A stretch of 8,081 bases of DNA, taken from Sideroxydans sp. (GTDB taxonomy: Bacteria; Pseudomonadota; Gammaproteobacteria; Burkholderiales; Gallionellaceae). The notes under the pieces are model-generated. The model did no database searches. It was not told where the DNA came from and saw only the letters and a program-made list of their open reading frames with translations. Numbering within the stretch: the first letter of the stretch is position 1; every line of letters starts with the position of its first letter. This document shows, one piece after another, positions 1 through 7,681 of this stretch. The stretch lies in assembly GCA_030823965.1 (NCBI GenBank), contig JAVBYP010000081.1, positions 1 to 8,081 of the forward strand, written 5' to 3'. The position numbers were made by a program, and so were the translations under genes.

Positions 1-681
<681 letters not shown>

Positions 682-2022
682 CTATTTTTCCCAAGACACC
701 AACAGGCTTTTTTCATCTTCTTTCGCTTGATATTCGGCATGAATGGCAACCCCGATGATCGCCACTAATTCATCTCCGCGATACAGCAAAGGCAGGCGCT
801 CTCGTTGCCACGGCGGCACGTACTTCTCTTGCAGGATGTTCTTCAAACTGCGATTCGCACCTTTGGAATGAAGGCGCAAGGATTCGCCGCCCGAGCGTAA
901 CCGCAAAGAGATACGCTCACCTTTCAACTTCTCAACACTGATGCCGGTGCCGACCAAGTCAGAGAACATCAACCTTACTTTCAAGGCAGGCCAAACAAGT
1001 TCGGCTTCTCCCGACCATATCAAAACGACATTGCGATCGAAGTCACCCAAGATCGGTATCACATGGATCCTGCCTTGGTAGCGCCGTACCTCCCACTCGC
1101 CGAAGGCCACACATACGGCCGCATCCTCACGGGCCTCGCATAACTGCCGCAACATATCTTCGATCTGCACAGACTGCGGCATCGCCGCGCCACGTACATG
1201 CAGGAAATAGCGCAGCAGATTCTTGGCTCTCGACGTACCCAATGAGCGTAGTGCCCCCACATCGAGGGTCTCGCCATCAAAAGCTGACGATGCATCTAGT
1301 TGCGCAAGCTCATCCATCATCTGAGCAGCTTCCGCAAAATGTCGGGCACTCCGCGCAATCGTCTCTCGATAATGCGGGAAGCACTCCGCCAATTCAGGAA
1401 GGATCTGATGTCTTAAGAAATTGCGTGGGTAACGCACATCTGCATTGCTTTCGTCTTCGATCCAAGTCAAACCGTTCTGAGTGGCGTAGTCGTGCAACTG
1501 TTCACGAGACACATCCAACAAAGGACGCACCGTGGCATGCATCTGATGATTCGCGGGCTTCAGCATAGGCATCGCCGATACCCCTTTCACGCCAGCACCA
1601 CGCAACAACTGCAACATCAAGGTCTCAGCTTGATCATCCGCATGATGAGCCAGCGCAACGACGTCACACACTTGGTTCAAAAAGGCTTTATGCCGCATCT
1701 TGCGCGCTGCCGCCTCGACACCATGTTCGTCTCGCAAACAGGTGATATCGACACGCTCGACTTGCAAAGGGATGTCGTACTGAGCGCACAGTTTTATACA
1801 AAACTCAGCCCATGCATCCGCGTTTGGGCTGATGCCGTGATGGACATGGAGTGCGGAGAGTTGCCACCGAAAACGGGGCGCAATGGATTGGAGGAGATGC
1901 AACAGAACGACGGAATCCATTCCGCCGCTCAAACCGATGAGGATGTTGCTGTGTGGTGGAAGAAGCGGCGCGAGACGCGCCGCAACAGACTCAGCTAAGC
2001 TCGATTTCCTTGAACTTGCCAT
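682..2022 (-). CDS. tilS: tRNA(Ile)-lysidine synthase TilS
   Basis: This 446-residue protein attaches lysine to the wobble C34 of the CAU-anticodon tRNA-Ile, using ATP. The change makes the tRNA read AUA and be charged with isoleucine; the enzyme is cytosolic and normally essential. The N-terminal PP-loop ATPase domain carries SGGMDS (32-37), HVHHGIS (59-65), [10 protein letters not shown] (125-134) and LLRGAGVKG (139-147). The substrate-site segment is [20 protein letters not shown] (190-209). A middle domain (about 220-330) is less conserved. The C-terminal TilS_C domain is recognisable from [10 protein letters not shown] (373-382), RSLKNILQE (391-399) and [13 protein letters not shown] (402-414). 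Length is normal (430-460) and no break is seen. The ATG lies inside the end of accA (32-nt overlap) with only a weak ribosome site, so translation is probably coupled to accA. The accA-tilS order is common in betaproteobacteria. Confidence 0.97.
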   Translation of the reverse strand: MASSRKSSLAESVAARLAPLLPPHSNILIGLSGGMDSVVLLHLLQSIAPRFRWQLSALHVHHGISPNADAWAEFCIKLCAQYDIPLQVERVDITCLRDEHGVEAAARKMRHKAFLNQVCDVVALAHHADDQAETLMLQLLRGAGVKGVSAMPMLKPANHQMHATVRPLLDVSREQLHDYATQNGLTWIEDESNADVRYPRNFLRHQILPELAECFPHYRETIARSARHFAEAAQMMDELAQLDASSAFDGETLDVGALRSLGTSRAKNLLRYFLHVRGAAMPQSVQIEDMLRQLCEAREDAAVCVAFGEWEVRRYQGRIHVIPILGDFDRNVVLIWSGEAELVWPALKVRLMFSDLVGTGISVEKLKGERISLRLRSGGESLRLHSKGANRSLKNILQEKYVPPWQRERLPLLYRGDELVAIIGVAIHAEYQAKEDEKSLLVSWEK

Positions 2023-2959
2023 AACCCATCAAGCGATTGAAACGCTCTTGCAGCAGATCGCCGGTAGGCTTGCTTTGAGCTTGTTTGAGGGCATCGACCA
2101 GTGCTTTCTTGACGTTAGCCATAGTTGCTTCGTAATCACGATGCGCACCACCCAAAGGTTCGCTCACGATCTTATCGACCAAGCCCAACGCTTTCAGACG
2201 TGTGGCCGTGATCGCCAAGGTGTCGGCAGCTTCTTCCGCTTTGGAAGCGCTCTTCCACAAGATGGAAGCGCAACCTTCTGGTGAGATGACGGAATAAGTG
2301 GCGTACTGCAACATCAGCATCGCATCACCTACCGCGACCGCCAACGCACCGCCAGAACCACCTTCACCGATGATGGTGCAGATGATGGGGGTGCGCAGCT
2401 CGGCCATCACATACAGGTTTTTACCGATCGCCTCAGATTGGCCGCGCTCTTCCGCACCCACGCCAGGATAGGCCCCCGGTGTGTCGATGAACGTCATGAT
2501 GGGGATACCGAACTTCTCGGCCAAGCGCATCAGACGCATCGCCTTACGATATCCCTCGGGACGAGGCATGCCAAAATTGCGGTATTGACGCTCCTTGGTA
2601 TCACGACCTTTTTGATGGCCGATGACCATCACGCTCTGACCGTTGAAACGTGCCAAGCCACCCACGATAGCGGCATCATCGGCATAAGCTCGGTCGCCAT
2701 GCAGTTCTTCGAAATCAGTGAACAGGTGTTCGATGTAGTCTAAGGTGTACGGGCGCTGTGGGTGACGCGACACTTGTGATATCTGCCATGGTGTGAGCTT
2801 GGCGTAGATGTCTTTGGTCAGTGTCTGGCTCTTCTTACTCAGGCGATCGATCTCGTCGGAGATGTCCAAAGCAGAATCATCCTGCACATAGCGCAATTGC
2901 TCGATCTTATTTTCCAACTCGGAAACGGATTGTTCGAAATCGAGGAATGTTATTTTCAT
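1991..2959 (-). CDS. accA: Acetyl-CoA carboxylase carboxyltransferase subunit alpha
   Basis: AccA pairs with AccD to form the carboxyltransferase that moves the carboxyl group from carboxybiotin on AccB to acetyl-CoA. The product is malonyl-CoA, the committed step of fatty acid synthesis in the cytosol. The 322-residue length matches the family (about 317-325). The N-terminal segment [18 protein letters not shown] (5-22) is a helical coiled-coil-like start typical of AccA. It is followed by [20 protein letters not shown] (54-73) and [13 protein letters not shown] (83-95). The crotonase-fold core has [11 protein letters not shown] (114-124), [18 protein letters not shown] (157-174) and the oxyanion-type glycine segment [10 protein letters not shown] (198-207), then [14 protein letters not shown] (223-236). 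The ATG is the only sensible start, since homology begins at residue 1-2; the ribosome site is weak. tilS starts within its last 32 nt. accD is not in the window. Confidence 0.98.
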   Translation of the reverse strand: MKITFLDFEQSVSELENKIEQLRYVQDDSALDISDEIDRLSKKSQTLTKDIYAKLTPWQISQVSRHPQRPYTLDYIEHLFTDFEELHGDRAYADDAAIVGGLARFNGQSVMVIGHQKGRDTKERQYRNFGMPRPEGYRKAMRLMRLAEKFGIPIMTFIDTPGAYPGVGAEERGQSEAIGKNLYVMAELRTPIICTIIGEGGSGGALAVAVGDAMLMLQYATYSVISPEGCASILWKSASKAEEAADTLAITATRLKALGLVDKIVSEPLGGAHRDYEATMANVKKALVDALKQAQSKPTGDLLQERFNRLMGYGKFKEIELS

Positions 2960-2985
2960 ATTCAGTGTCTCTAGGATTCAAAGGC

Positions 2986-3011
2986 AGGCCGCATGATACA
3001 ACATGCGGCCT
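2986..3011 (-). terminator. Perfect 10-bp hairpin between the channel gene and accA; weak terminator or mRNA-stability element
   Basis: AGGCCGCATG (2986-2995) and CATGCGGCCT (3002-3011) are perfect inverted repeats around a 6-nt loop. The structure starts 6 nt after the stop of the MscS-like gene and ends 26 nt before the accA ATG. On the minus strand the 3' arm is followed by GCCTTTGAATCC, so there is only a three-base T run. A classical intrinsic terminator would have a longer one. It may cause partial termination, protect the 3' end of the upstream mRNA, or sit in the accA leader. Nothing resembling a terminator tail follows it on the plus strand. The pairing is seen directly; the role is inferred. 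Confidence 0.5.
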
Positions 3012-3017
3012 CCGTCG

Positions 3018-4556
3018 CTAAATATTGAGCGAAAAAAAGCGCTTGATGGTCGCTAGTATCTCGCTGCGACTTTGTGATAGGTCGCGTTGAGAAGTGGCGC
3101 CGATATCCTGCGCTACGCTATCCAATTGTGCTGTGCGTACCGCAAGGATATGCGACACCTCATCTGCGATGGCGGGACGTGCCAGCAAGATCTCCTCGAA
3201 GGCTTCCTTGTCCAAGCGATAACATTCCACATCCGTTTTCGCCAACACCGAAGCACGGCGTGGCGCCCCGGTCAGCAACGCCATCTCCCCAAAGAAACTG
3301 CCTTTGCCGAGCGTGTTGAGCAAACGTTTTCCACCATCCGGTGCGTTCAATAAGACATCTGCCTCGCCGTTGATGATGATGTACAACCAGTGCGAACGCT
3401 CGTCCCCTTGTTGCGTGATGATGTTGCCCCGCGAGAATGGCGAATATCGTAAGCGTTCTGCCAATGACTTCAATTCCGCATCCGTCATCGCCGAGAACAA
3501 CTCGACACGGCGCAAGGTCTTGATGCGCAACAACACCTCACGCTGATGGATCGCCTCGTCGTACTTCTCGTTCTCTTTAGTGATGTGGATGCTCTTCTCT
3601 TCCAATGCCAGTTTGAGGCCAGCGCGCTGTAAGGCTGTCATGATGTGCCAGCGTATCGCCCCATCGGTAGGATCATCGGGAGCCAGATCGGTCAGCCAGT
3701 AGCGCAATGCGTAGCGTGCATATCCTTTGTTATCCATGTCCATCAGCACACAATTCGGCTGCGGGTTCTTGGCTACGTTGGCGATGTCGGTGTTAAGGAT
3801 GGCGGTCTCGACCACACTGATGACGCGTGAAGGAGAGATATCCAATCCCACGTTGAACCACACCCAGCGCCGCCATTGCACAGGCTCGTCAGTACGTCTG
3901 CCCAACACAAGGAACTTGTTCTTCATCAACTGGCTGTTGGGGAACACCACCGTCTCCCAATTGCGCGTCTCGACCAAAGTCGAGCGCCAACGGATATCCA
4001 CCACCTTGCCAGAGATGTCGTCCACCTTGATCCAGTCACCCACCTCGACCGAGTTATCGAGTTGCAACGCCAATCCACCCAAGATGTTGCCCAAGGTGTC
4101 TTGCATGGCAAAGGCGATCACTGCCGTGATCACAGCGGATGTTGCCAAGATGCTACTCAGGTCTAGACCTGCATAACGCAGGCGCACCATGAACCATGCG
4201 ACGTAAGCCACGATCACGAATAGGTCTTCAGTGATGCGTGGCGGAGTGAGCTTGATCGTTGGAAGGATGAGGCGAAATACGAACTGCCCCAAGAGGCGAA
4301 TGATCGCGATACCTGCACCGATGATGAAGACCTCATGCAGGATATCCCCCGCGCGCATGAATTCCAGCGCATGCAAGATGCCGCTGATGAAGAGGCCGAA
4401 CAGGCAAGCGAAGTAAAAACCTAGTGTATTGAACAAGCTGGCACGGTCTTCATGCCTAAAATAGAAAAGCAATGTGAAGATGCTGAGCACCAGCACCAAC
4501 AAACTGAAAGACTCTTGTCCCCAGAAGAAACCGATTGCGTTGTTCCAGAAATCCAT
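3018..4556 (-). CDS. MscS-family channel with C-terminal cyclic-nucleotide-binding domain (bCNG-like)
   Basis: Inner-membrane channel protein of 512 residues. Four hydrophobic helices (about 15-33, 43-63, 75-99, 109-127) precede the MscS pore helix and its continuation (about 135-168, with FAMQDTLGNILGGLALQL matching the pore-lining segment of MscS). The MscS beta domain follows, with VGDWIKVDDISGKVVDIRWR (172-191) and VVFPNSQLMKNKF (203-215). About 350-460 is a cNMP-binding domain. Its phosphate-binding cassette FFGEMALLTGAPRRASV (421-437) keeps Glu424, Arg433 and Ser436, so cAMP or cGMP binding looks possible. This layout matches the bacterial cyclic-nucleotide-gated (bCNG) branch of the MscS superfamily, members of which tend to be ligand-gated rather than strongly mechanosensitive. 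Start: the frame also allows GTG at 4565 and 4559, but AGGGTGG lies about 5 nt before ATG 4556, so that start is preferred. It follows the RpfE-like gene by 29 nt, probably in one operon. The ligand is not determined by sequence. Confidence 0.92.
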   Translation of the reverse strand: MDFWNNAIGFFWGQESFSLLVLVLSIFTLLFYFRHEDRASLFNTLGFYFACLFGLFISGILHALEFMRAGDILHEVFIIGAGIAIIRLLGQFVFRLILPTIKLTPPRITEDLFVIVAYVAWFMVRLRYAGLDLSSILATSAVITAVIAFAMQDTLGNILGGLALQLDNSVEVGDWIKVDDISGKVVDIRWRSTLVETRNWETVVFPNSQLMKNKFLVLGRRTDEPVQWRRWVWFNVGLDISPSRVISVVETAILNTDIANVAKNPQPNCVLMDMDNKGYARYALRYWLTDLAPDDPTDGAIRWHIMTALQRAGLKLALEEKSIHITKENEKYDEAIHQREVLLRIKTLRRVELFSAMTDAELKSLAERLRYSPFSRGNIITQQGDERSHWLYIIINGEADVLLNAPDGGKRLLNTLGKGSFFGEMALLTGAPRRASVLAKTDVECYRLDKEAFEEILLARPAIADEVSHILAVRTAQLDSVAQDIGATSQRDLSQSRSEILATIKRFFSLNI

Positions 4557-4585
4557 CACATCCACCCTGTTATTTTTTGGCGATT

Positions 4586-5578
4586 CTACACAACATAAGC
4601 AGATAGCGAGCTTGTCCTACGCCAAAGTTTCCAACTTGCTGAGCGATCGAACGCGAATCGGCGCGTCTCGGTTTCGGTCAACACATCCAGCGTCAGCGAC
4701 TGCAATCGACCTTGCTCGATAGCATCCCACAACGGTCGCGCCAACTCACTCTCCACCCATTCCATGGCATCGCGCCAAGCGTATAGGTCACCACGTTGCC
4801 ACGCAGTGGCCAATGCGCTCTCCACCCAAATCCCTGCGTCGCCTTCGACACTCAACATCTCCTCTAGCGAATTGCAGTAAGGGATGGCTGCCACTTTAGA
4901 AAAAGGAGAGGCTAGCGCTTCGTCTCCGGCAAGGACGCTGATCTTCGTAGTGATGCCACTTGCAACTCCTCCGCCCCAAAACCACACACTATTGATCGCT
5001 TGCCTCCCGCGTGCTTCGCGACCTTGGTTGATGGCGTGTCCATGCAACAGCATCTGGACCTCGTTGGATAGGCTACGCCAACGCAAAGCTTCAGCGCCTT
5101 GTGGTTGATAAGGTTTCACATCACGCCATGACGCGATGCGTAAAGGTGTCGTCGTGACATCGCTAGGCTCTGCGATTCGCACATACCAACGTTGCGGATG
5201 CGGAGCGAAGAAAGCGATGCCATCTTGTCCAAAATGTCGATTCAGTACCTCACACAAAGCTGCAGACTCTTCCGCGCCGCATTTGACCTCGGGCTGCAAG
5301 ATCACTTGTGATTGTTGCAGCTCCAAATGGACGGGATCAGCACACATCCAATAAGCATCACCGACATCCAACCCATCTGCTGCTGCACGTATCGGCGCAA
5401 ATGCTTGCGCGCCGAACGACTCGCACAAAAAATCCTCAGGCACACAATAGGGCGCGCTCGTTCGAACACTGCGCGCCAATATCTTACTTAGATAAGGCAG
5501 CTCCAATCCCGCACTGATCCTCTGCATCGCATCGCGCGGTAGCAATAGTGCAGGAATGGATACTTGTAAGAGTTTCAT
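4586..5578 (-). CDS. RpfE-family / COG4255 protein of unknown function
   Basis: This 330-residue soluble protein has no signal peptide or membrane helix. It resembles the family named after Xanthomonas RpfE (regulation of pathogenicity factors), often annotated as a phosphoglycerate-mutase-like protein in betaproteobacteria. Matching landmarks, recalled rather than searched, are YWMCADPVHLELQQSQVIL (76-94), RWYVRI (130-135), a Trp/Glu-rich helix RWRSLSNEVQMLLHGHAINQ (166-185) and ARGRQAINSVWFWGGG (189-204). The pattern of an ADP(V/A)H motif plus NS(V/L)WFWG is the main reason for the assignment. I see no clear metal-site motif of a cofactor-independent mutase, so enzyme function is not claimed. 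ATG 5578 has no good Shine-Dalgarno sequence but is 26 nt downstream of a likely transcription start, and the hydrophobic opening KLLQVSIPALLLP resembles relatives. It is the first gene of the minus-strand run, 29 nt before the channel gene. Confidence 0.75.
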   Translation of the reverse strand: MKLLQVSIPALLLPRDAMQRISAGLELPYLSKILARSVRTSAPYCVPEDFLCESFGAQAFAPIRAAADGLDVGDAYWMCADPVHLELQQSQVILQPEVKCGAEESAALCEVLNRHFGQDGIAFFAPHPQRWYVRIAEPSDVTTTPLRIASWRDVKPYQPQGAEALRWRSLSNEVQMLLHGHAINQGREARGRQAINSVWFWGGGVASGITTKISVLAGDEALASPFSKVAAIPYCNSLEEMLSVEGDAGIWVESALATAWQRGDLYAWRDAMEWVESELARPLWDAIEQGRLQSLTLDVLTETETRRFAFDRSASWKLWRRTSSLSAYVV

Positions 5579-5610
5579 GCTGAAGGATGGTTTTTTATTA
5601 GGATGCTCGG

Positions 5611-5616
5611 ATTATA
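5611..5616 (-). promoter_or_regulatory. Probable sigma-70 -10 box for the minus-strand run
   Basis: The minus strand reads TATAAT exactly. With a start point about 7 nt downstream (near 5604), the leader to the ATG at 5578 would be about 26 nt. No good TTGACA is found at 16-18 nt spacing: the 17-nt position reads GACGGG (5634-5639). The promoter would therefore be weak or need an activator. It would serve the RpfE-like gene and the channel gene, and possibly accA-tilS beyond the hairpin. Confidence 0.55.
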
Positions 5617-5640
5617 CCCACAGCCAAAGCCTACCCGTCC

Positions 5641-5660
5641 TCTACGGACACAGACGTAGA
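5641..5660. promoter_or_regulatory. Inverted repeat TCTACG-N8-CGTAGA, possible operator
   Basis: TCTACG (5641-5646) and CGTAGA (5655-5660) are perfect 6-bp inverted repeats with an 8-nt spacer, a spacing typical of dimeric regulator sites. The centre is about 46 bp upstream of the inferred minus-strand start and just beyond its poor -35 region, where an activator could act. A 6-bp repeat can occur by chance in 170 bp, so this is only a candidate. Confidence 0.25.
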
Positions 5661-5681
5661 TATGGATTGGCAATCTGTGCT

Positions 5682-5712
5682 TTGCAGGTGCTCTAGCAAG
5701 CCGACTTATGGC
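5682..5712 (+). promoter_or_regulatory. Weak candidate promoter for the lol operon
   Basis: TTGCAG (5682-5687) matches TTGACA at four positions. TATGGC (5707-5712) matches TATAAT at three positions, at a long 19-nt spacing. A start near 5719 would give a 30-nt leader to the TTG at 5749 and would exclude the ATG at 5662. The match is poor and rests mainly on position in the 170-bp divergent gap (5579-5748), where no other gene is visible. Confidence 0.25.
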
Positions 5713-5748
5713 ACACTGCCACCCTTTCCAAGACCGAAACAAAACATC

Positions 5749-6993
5749 TTGCAACCTTACGAACTCTTCATCGGCCTCCGCTACACCCGCGCCAAACGCC
5801 GCAACCATTTCATCTCCTTCATCTCGCTCATCTCTATGCTGGGCATCGGGCTGGGGGTGATGGCGTTGATCGTGGTGCTGTCGGTGATGAACGGTTTCCA
5901 GAAAGAGATCCGCGCACGCATCCTTGGCGTCACGCCACACCTACAGATCAGTAGCGATGGTGGGCAATTGCTTGATTGGAAGTCCGCATTAGGCACCATC
6001 GCCAAACATCCCGAAGTCCGCGCCGCTGCCCCGTTCGTCAATGGACAGGGCATGGTGTCAGTGAGCGACCGTGTTGAAGGTGTGATGGTTCGCGGCATCT
6101 TGCCGAACGCTGAGCAACAGCTGACCGCGCTCGGCGACAAGATGAAGAGTGGCAGCTTGAATGATCTGCGCTCGGAAGAATTCAATATCGTGCTGGGGGT
6201 CGATCTGGCACGCGCGCTAGGTGCGCATGTGGGTGAGACAGTCTTACTCATCACGCCTCAAGGGCAAGTCACACCCGCTGGCATGATGCCGCGCCTGAAA
6301 CAATTCCACGTGGTCGGCATCTTCGAGATCGGCATGTCGCCTTACGACAATGCGCTCGCACTCATCCACCTTGAAGATGCGCAGAAGCTCTATCGCATGG
6401 GCGAATCGGTCAGCGGTATCAGCGGCAGTCTGAACGATCTTGATCGCGCGCCTCAAGTGGCACGCGAGTTAGAGAAACAATTGCCGATGGACACCTACGC
6501 CACCGACTGGACACGCCAGAACGCCAACTATTTCGCTGTCGTTGCGATGGAGAAGAAGATGATGTTCATCATCCTATCACTCATCGTGCTGGTCGCTGCT
6601 TTCAACATCGTCTCCACGCTAGTGATGGCTGTCACCGACAAACAAGCCGATATCGCCATCCTGCGTACGCTGGGGGCATCACCCAAGAGCATCATGCAGA
6701 TATTCATGGTGCAAGGCATGTTGATCGGACTCATCGGTATGGGGCTGGGCGTGTTGGGCGGCGTGCTGCTCGCACTCAACATCAGCACCATCGTTCCTTT
6801 CATCGAACAGCTGTTCGGAGTGCAGTTCCTCTCCAAAGAGTTCTACTACATCAGCGAACTGCCATCCGACTTACAGAAGAGCGATGTCCTCATCGTCGCT
6901 GGGATGTCCTTCCTTATCAGTTTGTTCGCTACGATCTATCCAAGTTGGCGCGCATCCAAGGTGCAACCAGCGGAGGCATTGCGCTATGAATAA
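5749..6993 (+). CDS. lolC: Lipoprotein-releasing ABC transporter permease (LolC/LolE family, LolF-like)
   Basis: Inner-membrane permease that works with LolD to lift outer-membrane lipoproteins out of the inner membrane and pass them to LolA. From TTG 5749 it is 414 residues, normal for the family (about 400-416). Homology begins with [20 protein letters not shown] (2-21), so TTG takes the place of the usual first Met. ATG 5662 would add 29 residues unlike the family. Layout: TM1 about 22-47, a large periplasmic domain about 48-265, then three helices near 270-295, 315-340 and 375-395, and the ending [18 protein letters not shown]. The segment [14 protein letters not shown] (173-186) resembles the LolC Hook that holds Lol[10 protein letters not shown] (217-225), [15 protein letters not shown] and the [17 protein letters not shown] stretch look like LolE. 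This mix, and the lack of a second permease gene, suggest a LolF-type homodimer. The last 8 nt overlap lolD. Confidence 0.95.
   Translation: MQPYELFIGLRYTRAKRRNHFISFISLISMLGIGLGVMALIVVLSVMNGFQKEIRARILGVTPHLQISSDGGQLLDWKSALGTIAKHPEVRAAAPFVNGQGMVSVSDRVEGVMVRGILPNAEQQLTALGDKMKSGSLNDLRSEEFNIVLGVDLARALGAHVGETVLLITPQGQVTPAGMMPRLKQFHVVGIFEIGMSPYDNALALIHLEDAQKLYRMGESVSGISGSLNDLDRAPQVARELEKQLPMDTYATDWTRQNANYFAVVAMEKKMMFIILSLIVLVAAFNIVSTLVMAVTDKQADIAILRTLGASPKSIMQIFMVQGMLIGLIGMGLGVLGGVLLALNISTIVPFIEQLFGVQFLSKEFYYISELPSDLQKSDVLIVAGMSFLISLFATIYPSWRASKVQPAEALRYE
6972..6976 (+). promoter_or_regulatory. Ribosome binding site that fixes the lolD start
   Basis: GGAGG lies inside the permease gene, 9 nt before ATG 6986. 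It is the strongest ribosome site in the window and supports the 225-residue LolD over the longer frame from 6884. Confidence 0.8.
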
Positions 6994-7663
6994 GGTCATC
7001 TCTTGCCGTGATCTGAACAAGACCTACTCACAGGGCGACTTGAGCGTCAGCGTGTTGAAGGGTGTCAATCTTGAGGTTGCTCAGGGTGAGCGCATCGCCA
7101 TCGTCGGCGCATCCGGATCGGGCAAAAGCACCCTGCTCCATCTGCTTGGCGGACTCGACACACTCACCAGCGGTAGCGTCAGCATCCTAGGTCAAGATGT
7201 ATCGAAGATGAACGAGACGCAACGCGGCGAGTTGAGGAATAAGTCGCTCGGGTTCGTCTATCAGTTCCACCATCTGCTAGCCGAATTCACAGCGTTGGAA
7301 AACGTCGCTATGCCCTTGTTGATACGCGGCATGAAACCCGCCGAAGCGCACCCACAAGCGGCGGCCATGTTGGAACAGGTCGGCCTCGCTCAACGCGTGC
7401 GTCACCTACCCGCCGAGCTTTCTGGCGGCGAGCGTCAACGCGTTGCCGTGGCTCGCGCACTGGTCACTCAACCTGCCTGCGTACTCGCCGACGAACCCAC
7501 TGGCAATCTAGATCGCGCCAGTGCCAGCGCCCTGTTCGACCTCATGCAGACCCTCAATGCAAGACTCAACACCAGTTTCATCATCGTCACCCACGACCTC
7601 GAACTCGCCGGCAAGATGCAGCGCCAATTGAAGCTGGTGGACGGCGTGTTGCAAGACTCTTAG
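6986..7663 (+). CDS. lolD: Lipoprotein-releasing system ATP-binding protein LolD
   Basis: Cytoplasmic ATPase of the Lol extraction complex; a dimer powers lipoprotein release by the permease. The 225-residue length is normal (225-235). Walker A is GASGSGKST (41-49), the Q-loop is [20 protein letters not shown] (91-110) with Gln93, and the signature is LSGGERQR (145-152). Walker B is CVLADEP (165-171) with catalytic Glu170, the D-loop is GNLD (173-176) and the switch histidine is His203 in VTHD. The YQFHHLL-FTALENV stretch is characteristic of LolD over other small ABC ATPases. The start is ATG 6986, because homology begins at [10 protein letters not shown] and GGAGG (6972-6976) lies 9 nt upstream. 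The frame extends back to an ATG at 6884, but that part only reads through the end of the permease gene. The ATGAATAA overlap with the permease stop points to coupled translation. Confidence 0.98.
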   Translation: MNKVISCRDLNKTYSQGDLSVSVLKGVNLEVAQGERIAIVGASGSGKSTLLHLLGGLDTLTSGSVSILGQDVSKMNETQRGELRNKSLGFVYQFHHLLAEFTALENVAMPLLIRGMKPAEAHPQAAAMLEQVGLAQRVRHLPAELSGGERQRVAVARALVTQPACVLADEPTGNLDRASASALFDLMQTLNARLNTSFIIVTHDLELAGKMQRQLKLVDGVLQDS

Positions 7664-7681
7664 TTGATTGGAATGCAAATC

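Noticed and set aside
1492..1998. 168-codon open frame on the plus strand inside tilS
   Set aside because: It lies wholly antisense to tilS, which has all family motifs, and its translation shows no recognisable domain.
3031..3043. Run of seven A bases near the 3' end of the channel gene, flanked by GCG/GCGC
   Set aside because: The frame reads through cleanly to a normal C-terminus; there is no sign of a programmed frameshift, and the flanking stem is only 4 bp.
3727..4176. 149-codon open frame on the plus strand inside the channel gene
   Set aside because: It is antisense to the pore and beta-domain coding region, with no ribosome site or recognisable protein features.
5575..5940. 121-codon minus-strand open frame spanning the divergent gap and the permease start
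   Set aside because: It covers the likely promoter region, is antisense to the conserved permease N-terminus, and has a His/Asp-rich composition typical of an antisense frame.
5781..6254. 157-codon open frame on the minus strand inside the Lol permease gene
   Set aside because: It is a mirror of the permease coding sequence with low-complexity Ser/Thr/Pro content; the plus-strand gene is certain.
6884..6985. Upstream extension of lolD to an earlier ATG
   Set aside because: It is out of frame with and inside the permease gene, has no LolD homology, and a strong GGAGG marks ATG 6986 instead.
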